Positions 16,194-23,840 of a DNA stretch of 38,298 nt are shown here, in pieces (position 1 is the stretch's first letter; the number at the start of each line of letters is the position of its first letter). The notes beneath the pieces were generated by a model. It did not search any database, had not been told where the DNA came from, and saw nothing but the letters and a program-made list of their open reading frames with translations. Source of the DNA: an uncultured Duodenibacillus sp. (GTDB lineage: Bacteria > Pseudomonadota > Gammaproteobacteria > Burkholderiales > Burkholderiaceae_F); the NCBI GenBank assembly GCA_944390145.1, contig CALXOY010000022.1, forward strand, positions 1 to 38,298, in the 5' to 3' direction. The position numbers were made by a program, and so were the translations under genes.

Positions 16194-16330
16194 TGACAGC
16201 TCCCCGTCCGAATTCTGAGGAATTCGGGCGAGGCTTCTCGCTTCATCGAGGACTGCTTCGATGTCTCGAAGACTTACACCCTCTCGACGAGCTACGCGGG
16301 CAAAACCCGCTTCAAGACGGTCTGCCCAGC
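16194..16330 (-). ncRNA. Possible omega-RNA/right-end region of the TnpB remnant
   Basis: In TnpB elements the guide RNA is made from the 3' end of tnpB through the right-end hairpin into flanking DNA. This stretch has the expected layout: the tnpB tail, GC-rich inverted bases and the 8-bp right-end hairpin. Its start is a guess. With tnpB broken it could only act with a TnpB supplied from elsewhere. Confidence 0.3.
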
Positions 16331-16696
16331 CGCCTTCATCATTCGAATGCCTTCCGCCCGAACGTTCTTCGAGGCATTTCGATCGCGGTCATGCCGGGCA
16401 CCGCACTTCGGGCAAGCCCATTCCCGCGTCGCCAAATCCAGCTTGTCGAGCTTGTGCCCGCGGGCCGAACAAGTCTTCGAACTCGGAAAGAACGTGTCGA
16501 TGCACACGAATCGCTTTCCGGCTCTCTTCGCTCTGTAGGCAAGCATTCGGTAGAGTTCGCCCCAGGCGGCGTCGGCAATGGCCTTCGCCAGGTGCGGATT
16601 CTGCATCATGTTTTTGATTTTCAGGCTCTCCGCGCAGACCGCTTGGTTCTCGTCAATCAAACGCTTTGAAAGCTTCTTCATTTCACCGCCCATCAT
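16292..16696 (-). pseudogene. tnpB: TnpB, C-terminal fragment
   Basis: About 134 residues matching the end of IS605-type TnpB, an RNA-guided nuclease encoded by transposons. Seen: LSKRLIDENQAVCAESL (RuvC-II Glu), HLAKAIADAAWGEL, the zinc-ribbon region FFPSSKTCSARGHK and ACPKCGARHDRDRNAS (RuvC-III Asp). The RuvC-I domain with its Asp and the whole N-terminal half are missing; homology begins at about 16684, and the open frame further upstream (to 16885) is unrelated. The first zinc knuckle reads CSARG instead of CxxC, so a ligand is lost as well. Inactive. Confidence 0.85.
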
Positions 16697-17196
16697 AGCC
16701 TTTACAGAACATGCAAGATGCCCTAGGAGCGGTGTTGAACACCCGAAATATAGCGAATTTTTGGCATAAGCCGGCCTATTTGTGATGCAAAGCCGACTGT
16801 AGGCTGGCAGTTTTACAGCGGCCTGCCTATCGCAGCATTTGCTTTCCTCTATGCGAAAGAGAAACGGCCGCCTTTTGGCATACAATGAGCCGCGAAAAGG
16901 ATTTCGGCTTGCAGCCTGCAGACGTCCGGATATGCTTCGGGCGCGCAGCGCAATGAGCTGCTTTTCATGTCCGGCGGCTTTGCCTGTAAGTCCGCCGGAG
17001 GCTTGCGCCTTTCGTTGAAAAGGCCTTGTCAGAGGCGGCGTCCTGTGCGAAAAGGAAGATTCTCACAGGTGCGTTTTACGGTCTGCCTGCGGCGAAAGCC
17101 GGCGGGAGGTCCGTCACCCCGAACAAATTGTTTTTGAATATAGGAGGCTGCGCCCGGCTCCTGACGCACGTTCCGGAGTCTTTGCGCTGATGAGAT
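16697..17196. other. Non-coding stretch between TnpB remnant and rubrerythrin
   Basis: About 500 bases with no gene I can support. It contains a good hairpin, GCCGGCCTA (16770-16778) against TAGGCTGGC (16800-16808), followed by AGTTTT, which may be a weak terminator. A TACAAT at about 16881 could be a -10, and further short G/C-rich inverted repeats lie around 16890-17000. The rubrerythrin leader (17000-17196) has only a GGAG (about 17175), far from the ATG. Confidence 0.4.
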
Positions 17197-17874
17197 ATGA
17201 AGAAGTTCCGTTGTAAGGTTTGCGGCTACATTTATGAAGGCGATGAACTGCCGGCCGATTTCGTCTGCCCGCTCTGCCACAAGGGCGCCGAGTACTTCGA
17301 AGAAGTCAAGGATGCTCCCGCTGAAGCAGCCGCCGGCGACAAGCGCCTGACCGGCACCAAGACCGCCGAAAACCTCGCCACTGCGTTTGCCGGCGAATCC
17401 CAGGCCCGCAACAAGTACACGTACTTTGCCGAAGTGGCCCGCCGCGAGGGCTATGAACAGCTCGCGGAGATCTTCCTGACGACCGCCCGCAACGAACAGG
17501 AGCATGCCCGTCTGTGGTTTGATCTCCTCGGCGGCATCGGCGACACGGCTGCCAACCTGAAGGCCGCTGCTGAAGGCGAAAACTACGAGTGGACCGACAT
17601 GTACGCCGGCTTTGCCAAGACCGCTGAAGAAGAGGGCTTCCCGGAAATCGCCGCGAAGTTCCGTCTGGTCGCCGCCATTGAAAAGACCCACGAGGAACGC
17701 TATCGCAAGCTGCTCAACAACGTGCAGATGAAGCAGGTCTTCGAAAAGGGCGAGATGACGATGTGGGAATGCCGCATCTGCGGCCACATCGTGGTCGGCA
17801 CCGCCGCTCCCGAAGTCTGCCCGGTCTGCCACTACTCCCGCAGCTTCTTTGAAGTCCGCAAGACGAACTACTAA
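17197..17874 (+). CDS. rbr: Rubrerythrin with rubredoxin domains at both ends
   Basis: Diiron peroxidase that reduces H2O2 to water in the cytosol, typical of anaerobes and microaerophiles. Three parts in 225 residues: an N-terminal rubredoxin ([17 protein letters not shown] then CPLC, about 6-30), a ferritin-like four-helix bundle (about 50-180) with the ligand motifs [17 protein letters not shown] and [12 protein letters not shown], and a C-terminal rubredoxin-like knuckle (CRICGH and CPVCHY). Classic rubrerythrin has only the C-terminal one, and reverse rubrerythrin only the N-terminal one; here both flank the diiron domain, which may let one chain take electrons from different donors. It stands alone, with a strong terminator after it. 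Start at ATG 17197 is set by [11 protein letters not shown]. Confidence 0.95.
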   Translation: MKKFRCKVCGYIYEGDELPADFVCPLCHKGAEYFEEVKDAPAEAAAGDKRLTGTKTAENLATAFAGESQARNKYTYFAEVARREGYEQLAEIFLTTARNEQEHARLWFDLLGGIGDTAANLKAAAEGENYEWTDMYAGFAKTAEEEGFPEIAAKFRLVAAIEKTHEERYRKLLNNVQMKQVFEKGEMTMWECRICGHIVVGTAAPEVCPVCHYSRSFFEVRKTNY

Positions 17875-17916
17875 TCAAGCGCCCGCCGCCCGTTGACGGC
17901 GGCCCGCTCATGCATC

Positions 17917-17953
17917 AAACGCGCCGGAAGCCCGCTTTCCCGGCGCGTTTTTT
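17917..17953 (+). terminator. Strong terminator after rubrerythrin
   Basis: AAACGCGCCGG (17917-17927) pairs with CCGGCGCGTTT (17940-17950), 11 bp, followed by a T-run. The A-run on the 5' side lets it serve the convergent LysR gene too, whose stop is at 17956. A smaller GCCGCC/GGCGGC hairpin precedes it. Confidence 0.85.
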
Positions 17954-17955
17954 CT

Positions 17956-18864
17956 TCATAGCAGCTCGGCGAGGTGGCTGCGCAGCGTCGCCACAATCTT
18001 GCGCAGCACGGGGTCTTTTTCCGCGGATCGCCGGAAACCCAGTTCAACCGGATAGACCGGGTAGGCGATCGGACACTCGTGATATTCGAGCGAGGTGAGC
18101 GCCGCAATGCTTTTTGCCGCATGCCGCGGCATGGTGATGACGGAGTCGGTGCCCTTGAGCAGAAAAGGCGAGGCCGCAAAGTGCGAGGTCGACACGCGGA
18201 TGAAGCGCTTGGCCCCGCGCTTTCCGAGCACTTCATCGACCACGCCGAAGAAGCCGCCGAAACTCACGAGGATGTGCTCGTGCGAGATGTAGCTCTCATA
18301 GCCGAAGGGCGCCTGAAAGGCCTCGGGGTCGATGAGGCACCCGTAGGTGCCCGAGCCCACGGACTCGTGCTGCAGTAGTTCATTGTTAATGCCGCCCGCG
18401 GTAATCGATAGGTCGATGTCGCGGTTGATGAGCATTTCGCTCACAAAAAGCGAATTTGTCTGCCGGAAGCGCAGGCGCCCGCCCGGCACAAGCTCCCGGG
18501 CCATCTCCACCATTTTGGATCCGAGCGCGATTTCAAAGTCGTCGGACATCCCCACCGTGATCGTTCTTCCCTCAAAAAGCCCCTTGCGCCCGGCGTAGAG
18601 CTCAAACGTTTTCTTGGCTTGATTGAGCGAATCCGCCACAAAGGGGTAGATCTGCTGGCAAAAGAGCGTGGGCTTGAGGCCGCGGCCGGTGCGCACGAAC
18701 AAAGGATCGTTGTAGGCGCTTCTCAATTGCGCGAGCCCCGCTGAAACGGCTGATTGCGTAATGTTCAGCCGGATCGCCGCGCGCGAGGCGCTGCCCTCCT
18801 CAAACACGGCTCCGAGAACCCGGAGCGTGTTGAGGTTGAAATTCGCCATATTAGAGGTGCTCAT
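17956..18864 (-). CDS. LysR-family transcriptional regulator
   Basis: 302 residues. N-terminal winged HTH (LNTLRVLGAVFEEGSASRAAIRLNITQSAVSAGL, residues 9-42) with the family's ASRAA...SQSAVS pattern, then the YNDPLFVRTGRGLKPT wing and a periplasmic-binding-like effector domain (about 95-300). It is divergent from the nitrilase-permease operon with a 98-base gap, the standard LysR layout, so it most likely controls that operon and itself. The effector would be the nitrile, the acid or a related metabolite (inference). A palindrome with LysR spacing lies in the gap. Confidence 0.93.
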   Translation of the reverse strand: MSTSNMANFNLNTLRVLGAVFEEGSASRAAIRLNITQSAVSAGLAQLRSAYNDPLFVRTGRGLKPTLFCQQIYPFVADSLNQAKKTFELYAGRKGLFEGRTITVGMSDDFEIALGSKMVEMARELVPGGRLRFRQTNSLFVSEMLINRDIDLSITAGGINNELLQHESVGSGTYGCLIDPEAFQAPFGYESYISHEHILVSFGGFFGVVDEVLGKRGAKRFIRVSTSHFAASPFLLKGTDSVITMPRHAAKSIAALTSLEYHECPIAYPVYPVELGFRRSAEKDPVLRKIVATLRSHLAELL

Positions 18865-18883
18865 ATCAGATTCCCGAAAATGG

Positions 18884-18904
18884 TTGAATTCGCAAGAGTT
18901 TCAA
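18884..18904. promoter_or_regulatory. Candidate LysR operator (TTGAA-N11-TTCAA)
   Basis: TTGAA (18884-18888) and its inverse TTCAA (18900-18904) are separated by exactly 11 bases, the interrupted-dyad spacing of LysR recognition sites. It sits between the divergent LysR gene and the nitrilase, 59 bases before the nitrilase ATG, with an AT-rich stretch (AATATTAGACC) after it that may include the -10. Confidence 0.6.
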
Positions 18905-18962
18905 TAGTCGAATATTAGACCTGTTAATCATGCCGGATGTGCCGGCCAGAAGGAGATTTGAT

Positions 18963-19910
18963 ATGAGCAAGCATGTTGTTGCAGCACTGCAATTGGGATC
19001 CGATCCGCGCGGCAAGCAGGCCACGCTGGAAAAGATTCTGTCCTACGAAGACCAGATCAAGGCCAGCGGCGTTGAACTCGTCGTGCTGCCTGAGGCTCTT
19101 CTCGGCTCCTATCCGAAGGGAGAGATCTTCGGAACCTATCTGGGCTATCGTCTTGACGCCGGCCGCGACAAGTTCTGCAATTACTTCAAGAACGCCATCA
19201 CCGACAACGGTCCAGAAAGCCAGGAACTCGCCGGCCTTTCCGCCCGCACCGGCGCCTCCCTCGTTGTGGGCTGCATCGAGCAGACCCAGCATGCGCTCTA
19301 CTGCGCCGCCTTCTTCTTTGACCCGGAAAAGGGCTTTGTCGCCAAGCACCGCAAGCTCATGCCGACGGCTTCCGAACGCTTGATCTGGGGCCAGGGCGAC
19401 GGCTCGTACATGCCGGTGGTTCAAACCAAGGCCGGCCGTGCCGGCGCCGTCATCTGCTGGGAAAACTACATGCCGCTTTTCCGCGCCTACATGTATGACC
19501 AGGATCTCGAAATCTACTGCGCCCCAACCGTTGCCGTGACCGACATCTGGCAGCACTCCATGTGCCATATCGCCCACGAAGGCCGCTGCTTCGTCGTTTC
19601 CGCCGTCCAGTACCTGCCGCCGCCCGAAGTGCTCGGCATTGAAGTGCCGCACTGGGATCCGAAGGAGGAACTCATGCGCGGCGGCTCCGTGATCATCGGA
19701 CCGCAGGGCAACATCCTCGCCGGCCCCTTCTATCACGAAGAGGGGCTGCTCACCGCCGAAATCGAAACCGACGACATCCTGCGCGCCCGCTATGACCTCG
19801 ACGTGTCCGGCCACTATGCCCGTCCGGACGTCTTCAAGCTCGTCGTCGACACCCGCCGCAAGCTCAACGTGGAAAAAGTGACGGAAGACTGCTGCTGTCA
19901 AGGCAAATAG
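18963..19910 (+). CDS. Nitrilase (carbon-nitrogen hydrolase)
   Basis: 315-residue member of the nitrilase branch, which converts nitriles to carboxylic acid and ammonia. Catalytic triad visible: Glu in [14 protein letters not shown], Lys in [13 protein letters not shown] and Cys in [17 protein letters not shown]. The CWENYMPL and WGQGDGS motifs favour true aliphatic/aromatic nitrilases over amidases or cyanide dihydratase, but substrate cannot be fixed. The ATG at 18963 follows AAGGAGA with good spacing; the in-frame upstream ATG at 18930 lacks one. The C-terminus ends in CCCQGK, an unusual Cys cluster. The permease gene follows 11 bases later, and a LysR gene is divergent, so this looks like a regulated uptake-and-hydrolysis operon. 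Confidence 0.93.
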   Translation: MSKHVVAALQLGSDPRGKQATLEKILSYEDQIKASGVELVVLPEALLGSYPKGEIFGTYLGYRLDAGRDKFCNYFKNAITDNGPESQELAGLSARTGASLVVGCIEQTQHALYCAAFFFDPEKGFVAKHRKLMPTASERLIWGQGDGSYMPVVQTKAGRAGAVICWENYMPLFRAYMYDQDLEIYCAPTVAVTDIWQHSMCHIAHEGRCFVVSAVQYLPPPEVLGIEVPHWDPKEELMRGGSVIIGPQGNILAGPFYHEEGLLTAEIETDDILRARYDLDVSGHYARPDVFKLVVDTRRKLNVEKVTEDCCCQGK

Positions 19911-19921
19911 GAGGATGAGCC

Positions 19922-21211
19922 ATGGAAATGCATTTAATCATTGCGCAGCTCATCATCGCGGCCACGCTGATTCTGATGATCATCGGCAAAACGCCCCTCT
20001 TCATGACAGCCATGTTCGGGGCGACCATTGCTGCACTTGTGGGCGGCATTCCGCTGACTGCCGCGCAGGGCGTCTCCATCAAGTCGCTTCTGATCGGCGG
20101 CCTTAACCCGGTGCTCGTTGACATGGCAGGCATTCTGCTGTTCATCGGCATCATGAAGACCTCGGGGTTCCTCTCGGTCATCATTAAGGAAGTCATCAAG
20201 TTCGGCAACTATGTGGGCGGCGGCCCGGGCATCATCACGGCTGCAGCATTCGTGGCCGGCGTGATCGGCATGTTCGTGGGCTACACGCAGGCTGCCATTA
20301 CGGGCGTGATTGCTGGTCCCGCGGCCATCAAGCTCGGCGTCAAGCCCAATGAGGCCGCAGGCGCCCTGCAGCACGCCAACAACCTCGGCTGCGGCGCAGG
20401 CTTCGCGCACCCGACTGAATTGAGCATTCTCGCGTTGACGGGCCTCACCTTCGGCATGTTCAACATCTGGATGGCCATCTCCGCCTTCGCCATCATGGGC
20501 GCCGGCTGGTGGCGCATGAGAAGCCGCATCGTCGCCGAAGGCGGCCAGGTCTCAAAGTTCTCCAAGGAACAGATCAAGGCGATTCTGGACGGCTTTGACA
20601 AGACCGACCACATCAACCCGGTGAAGGCCTTCATTCCGTTCATCGTCCTGCTCGTGTTCGCCTCCAGCGGCATCCCGGTCTTCGTGGTCTGCTTCGTTGC
20701 AGCGCTGCTCGCGATCCTGCTTTCCGGCAGAAACATCATGCAGAGCGAGACCGACATGGTCGAGGGCGTCAAGATGCTGTCGGTTCCGTTCACGGCCATC
20801 ATCATCTTCCTGTTCCTTTCGGGCGTCATCAACAACGTCGGCGTGATCGACACGCTCAAGAACTTCTTTGAGCCGATCCTCAACACGGCTCCGATCGCCC
20901 TGATGTTCGTGGTGTCCATGATCGCGGGCGTTGTGACCCAGTCCTACACGGGCGCGGCCGCCATCATCCTGCCGTTTGTCACGCTGGTGATGGGCACGGG
21001 CGCTGATCCGATGGCCACCGCCGTGGCGGCTGCCTCGGGCGGCAACATCGGCCAGTACTACCTGACCGGCGGCCCGGTGTCCGGCCTGAACACCGTGACG
21101 CCTGTGGTTCCGGGTTCCGACCTGCGCGGCGCCAATCTCTTCCAGCGTCCGAACCACATCGTGGGCGCCATCGTGGCGGCTATCATCACGGCTGGTCTCG
21201 CACTGGTCTAG
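19922..21211 (+). CDS. Ion-transporter superfamily permease (GntP/CitM-like)
   Basis: 429-residue inner-membrane protein with about 11-12 hydrophobic segments. Two repeat-like halves, each with a re-entrant-type Gly/Thr/Gln-rich motif: FVGYTQAAITGVIAGPAA in the first and TQSYTGAAAIILPF in the second, as in the ion-transporter superfamily of organic-anion carriers (GntP, CitM, NhaC and relatives). A soluble loop lies near 205-230. Start ATG 19922, 11 bases after the nitrilase with GGAGGATG in between, so tightly coupled. It probably imports the nitrilase substrate or moves its acid product. Exact family and substrate are uncertain. Confidence 0.75.
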   Translation: MEMHLIIAQLIIAATLILMIIGKTPLFMTAMFGATIAALVGGIPLTAAQGVSIKSLLIGGLNPVLVDMAGILLFIGIMKTSGFLSVIIKEVIKFGNYVGGGPGIITAAAFVAGVIGMFVGYTQAAITGVIAGPAAIKLGVKPNEAAGALQHANNLGCGAGFAHPTELSILALTGLTFGMFNIWMAISAFAIMGAGWWRMRSRIVAEGGQVSKFSKEQIKAILDGFDKTDHINPVKAFIPFIVLLVFASSGIPVFVVCFVAALLAILLSGRNIMQSETDMVEGVKMLSVPFTAIIIFLFLSGVINNVGVIDTLKNFFEPILNTAPIALMFVVSMIAGVVTQSYTGAAAIILPFVTLVMGTGADPMATAVAAASGGNIGQYYLTGGPVSGLNTVTPVVPGSDLRGANLFQRPNHIVGAIVAAIITAGLALV

Positions 21212-21254
21212 CAGCAAAAAGTTAATTCCATCATCGACATCTCGTCGTCTTGAA

Positions 21255-21293
21255 AGCCCGGTTGCTCCCATGCGTCACCCGGGCTCTTTTTTG
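21255..21293 (+). terminator. Terminator of the nitrilase-permease operon
   Basis: AGCCCGG (21255-21261) pairs with CCGGGCT (21279-21285) and is followed by CTTTTTT. It lies 44 bases after the permease stop and closes the two-gene operon. Confidence 0.85.
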
Positions 21294-21479
21294 CGTTCGA
21301 CAGGCTCAAGCGGCTGCCGGCGGCGCCGTTTTCAAAAAAAGAAGGCGCCGTGCCGGATTCACGCCTGAAAGTCCGGTATTCTCCGGAACCGGCTGCCGTC
21401 GGCCTTGAACCGGCCCGGCGGTCGAAAAAGGCCTGAGGGGTGTTTCCGGCCGGTTTTTCCCTTGCTTTGGAGAAGCGCT

Positions 21480-22217
21480 TTGAAAAAATTGAGAATTGCC
21501 GTTACTGCCGACACGATGCTGGAAACAACGGACATCATCGGGCAGGTCCGGGCTCCGTTTGCTCCCCGGGAGTTCGTGGAGATCATTGCAGAACTCGGCG
21601 CCGTCCCGGTCATTCTCCCTGATGTGGAGGGCGCCTGCGGCGAAGACTATGTCGACCTCTTCGACGGTCTGATCCTGCCGGGCGGCCCCGACATCGATCC
21701 GCGCCTTTTCGGCGAGCAGCCCGTCTGGGCGCTCGGCCGCACCAACTACAAGCGCGACGTCTTTGAAATCGAGCTCGTGCGGGCGGCGCACCGTGCGGCA
21801 AAACCGGTGTTGGGCATCTGCAGGGGCTGCCAGCTCATCAACGTGGCCTTTGGCGGCACGCTCTACCAGGATCTGCCGTCGCAGTGCACTGGGGCCTACA
21901 TTCAGCATTCGCAAAAAGCGCCCGGCGCCTATCCGGTCCATGAGGTGCGCATGCTCGAAGGCTCCTCGCTTTACGAGACCTTTGGCGGCACGGCGCAGGT
22001 CAACTCGCGCCACCATCAGGCCGTCCGAGCGCCCGGCAGGGGACTCAAGGCCACGGCCTTTGCGCCCGACGGCGTTATCGAAGGCATTGAGGGCACCGAA
22101 GGCGCTTCGATTGTTGCGGTGCAGTGGCACCCGGAAAACATGCTGCGCGAGCACGGGGAGATGAAGCGCTTTTTTGCAGACTTCCTTGAACGCGTACGAC
22201 AAAGTCTGACGGCCTGA
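21480..22217 (+). CDS. Gamma-glutamyl-GABA hydrolase-like (peptidase C26)
   Basis: 245-residue class I glutamine-amidotransferase-like hydrolase of the PuuD group, which cleaves gamma-glutamyl amides such as gamma-glutamyl-GABA. Seen: LILPGGPDIDPRLF, the nucleophile elbow LGICRGCQLINVAFGG (catalytic Cys), HHQAVRAPG, and the His-Glu pair in VQWHPEN. Start assigned to TTG 21480, five bases after GGAGAAG; it begins the beta-strand LRIAVTADTM, while the upstream in-frame extension is Pro/Arg-rich non-coding. No other polyamine genes are adjacent, so the substrate is open. Confidence 0.88.
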   Translation: MKKLRIAVTADTMLETTDIIGQVRAPFAPREFVEIIAELGAVPVILPDVEGACGEDYVDLFDGLILPGGPDIDPRLFGEQPVWALGRTNYKRDVFEIELVRAAHRAAKPVLGICRGCQLINVAFGGTLYQDLPSQCTGAYIQHSQKAPGAYPVHEVRMLEGSSLYETFGGTAQVNSRHHQAVRAPGRGLKATAFAPDGVIEGIEGTEGASIVAVQWHPENMLREHGEMKRFFADFLERVRQSLTA

Positions 22218-22352
22218 GAGCCCCGGACCGTCCTGTACCGTTCGTGGTTTTTATTCCCGATATCCAAAGGTAAAAAAGTTTGAATCCCGCGCCGCTTTCG
22301 TCCGCCGCCCATACAATCAAGGCAGGAAGGAAAAAACACGGGAAAAACGCAT

Positions 22353-23288
22353 TTGCCGACAGGATTTTTCACGCACGACTTGTGTCTGAGCTATCAGCAG
22401 GGGCCGGATTCGCCCGAGTCGCCCGAACGCATTGAGGCCATTGAGGACCGCATGCTTGCGATGGGGCTGCAGCGGGCGGTGACGGCGCTGCCAAGCAGCC
22501 CCGCGTCGCTCACGGACGTTTTGCGCGCCCACGATGAAGCCTATGTGCGAAAGCTTGCCGAGGTTAGCCGCCGGGCGCAGACCTGCGGCGGCGAGCAGAT
22601 ATCGGAGGACACCTTCATTAATGCCCAAAGCTTTGAAGCGGCCCTTAAAAGCGCCGGGGCGGCCATTGAGGCGGTGCGGCAGGTGTGTGCCGGCACCCTG
22701 CGCAACGCCTTTGCCTGCGTGAGGCCCCCGGGGCACCACGCCGGACGCAGCTTTGCGCACGGGTTCTGCCTCATCAATTCCGCTGCCTGCGCCGCGCTGC
22801 ACGCGCTCGACGTGATGGGACTCAAACGCGTTGCCATTGTCGACATCGACGTACACCGCGCCGACGGCACCGAGGACATCGTGCAAAACGACGGGCGCAT
22901 CATGCTTTTCAGCCTCTTTCAGGAAAGCGCCTTTCCCTACGGGCTTGCGCCCGCGCAAGCGGGCAACATCGTCAACGCCCCGATGCCCGAGGGCAGCGAC
23001 GGCATGGACGTGCTCAGGGTTGTAAACGAAGTCTGGGTGCCGAAGCTTCTTGCCTTCAAGCCCGAACTCATCTTGATGAGCGCGGGGTTTGATGCGCACC
23101 GCGACGACAAGCAGGCGCTTTTCAAGCTCACCGAGTTCGACTACTCCATCATCACGCTCGGGCTCATGCGGGTTGCGCGAAAGGTTGCCGGCGGGCGTCT
23201 GGTGAGCATTCTGGAAGGCGGCTACGACATCCGCAGCCTGGCCCGCAGCGCCGTGGCGCACCTGGCTACGCTCATCCGCAATGCATAA
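22353..23288 (+). CDS. Histone deacetylase-family protein
   Basis: 311-residue zinc-dependent amidohydrolase of the HDAC/acetylpolyamine deacetylase superfamily. Seen: TGFFTHDLCLSYQ at the N-terminus, RPPGHHAGRS (charge-relay His pair), the zinc motif VDIDVHRADGTED (Asp and His ligands), SAGFDAHRDD (third ligand Asp) and EGGYD (active-site Tyr). In most relatives the zinc motif reads DVHHGNGT; here it is DVHRADGT. Start at TTG 22353 fits the protein N-terminus; no ATG is available, and a CGGGAAA lies upstream. Likely acts on acetylated small molecules (polyamine, acetoin-like) or on acetyl-lysine. It is followed by a strong terminator. Confidence 0.9.
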   Translation: MPTGFFTHDLCLSYQQGPDSPESPERIEAIEDRMLAMGLQRAVTALPSSPASLTDVLRAHDEAYVRKLAEVSRRAQTCGGEQISEDTFINAQSFEAALKSAGAAIEAVRQVCAGTLRNAFACVRPPGHHAGRSFAHGFCLINSAACAALHALDVMGLKRVAIVDIDVHRADGTEDIVQNDGRIMLFSLFQESAFPYGLAPAQAGNIVNAPMPEGSDGMDVLRVVNEVWVPKLLAFKPELILMSAGFDAHRDDKQALFKLTEFDYSIITLGLMRVARKVAGGRLVSILEGGYDIRSLARSAVAHLATLIRNA

Positions 23289-23294
23289 AGAAAG

Positions 23295-23333
23295 AACCGG
23301 CGGCGCGGCGAATTTGAACCCGCGGCCGGTTTT
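23295..23333 (+). terminator. Terminator after HDAC-family gene
   Basis: AACCGGC (23295-23301) pairs with GCCGGTT (23325-23331), with an inner CGCGG/CCGCG stem, followed by TTTTA. It starts seven bases after the stop. Confidence 0.75.
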
Positions 23334-23389
23334 AGGCACGCTGGTGCTGTAATATCTCCGTCATTGTGAGTCTGATGGAAGAGAGCTGC

Positions 23390-23839
23390 ATGCGCAGAAA
23401 ACTTCTTTTATTCCTGCCTCTTTTACCGCTTGTGCTGAGCGGGTGCCACCACATGGCCGCCAGTCCCTACGAGTATCAATTCTCGGACAACGCCCTGCCG
23501 GAGGTCTGCGTGAAGGTCTCGCCGCGCAGCAACGAGTCCCTGCGCCTCACAATCAACCAGACGCTGCGCGAGCAGGGCTTTGAGGTGCGTGAAGTGCGCG
23601 CCTTTGACGACGACTGCCAGCGGTGCCTGCACTTTTCCTTCAAGTTTGCGGGCTGGAACAATCAGATTTCCGAGGGCAGCCTCACCTACACGCGCGTGGT
23701 GCACGGCAACCGCTACGAGGCAAGGGCCGAGGAGAAGCTGCCGGACGCCGCCTTCGGCACGCCCGGCGACGATGAAGACGTAATCATCCGGTCTCTTTTG
23801 AGCCGCATCTTCCCGCAGCCCGTTCCCTGGCGCGAGTAG
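23390..23839 (+). CDS. Small lipoprotein of unknown function
   Basis: 149 residues with a clear lipoprotein signal: MRRKLLLFLPLLPLVLSGC, lipobox VLSGC, with Cys at residue 19. The mature part is a mixed alpha/beta domain (VCVKVSPRSNESLRLTINQ, LREQGFEVREV, LHFSFKFAGWNN) ending in an acidic stretch, resembling small outer-membrane or periplasmic lipoproteins of the Sbal_3080 type; that resemblance is tentative. ATG 23390 follows GAAGAGAG. TAATAT at 23351 may be its -10. It is convergent with gluQ with a one-base gap. Confidence 0.8.
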   Translation: MRRKLLLFLPLLPLVLSGCHHMAASPYEYQFSDNALPEVCVKVSPRSNESLRLTINQTLREQGFEVREVRAFDDDCQRCLHFSFKFAGWNNQISEGSLTYTRVVHGNRYEARAEEKLPDAAFGTPGDDEDVIIRSLLSRIFPQPVPWRE

Positions 23840-23840
23840 C

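Larger units (their letters stand above)
16194..16696 (-). mobile_element. Remnant of an IS200/IS605-type TnpB element
   Basis: Contains the last third of tnpB and an intact right end; no tnpA and no recognisable left end. The right end on the minus strand reads GAAGCGAGAAGCC, the perfect palindrome CCGAATTC-CTCA-GAATTCGG (16208-16227), then GACGGGGAGCTGTCA. The last eight bases, AGCTGTCA (16201-16194), recur at the right end of the other TnpB element at 29731-29738, which sets the boundary. Confidence 0.75.

Noticed and set aside
16697-16885. Extended N-terminus of the TnpB fragment
   Set aside because: Frame is open but the residues do not resemble TnpB; homology starts abruptly near 16684.
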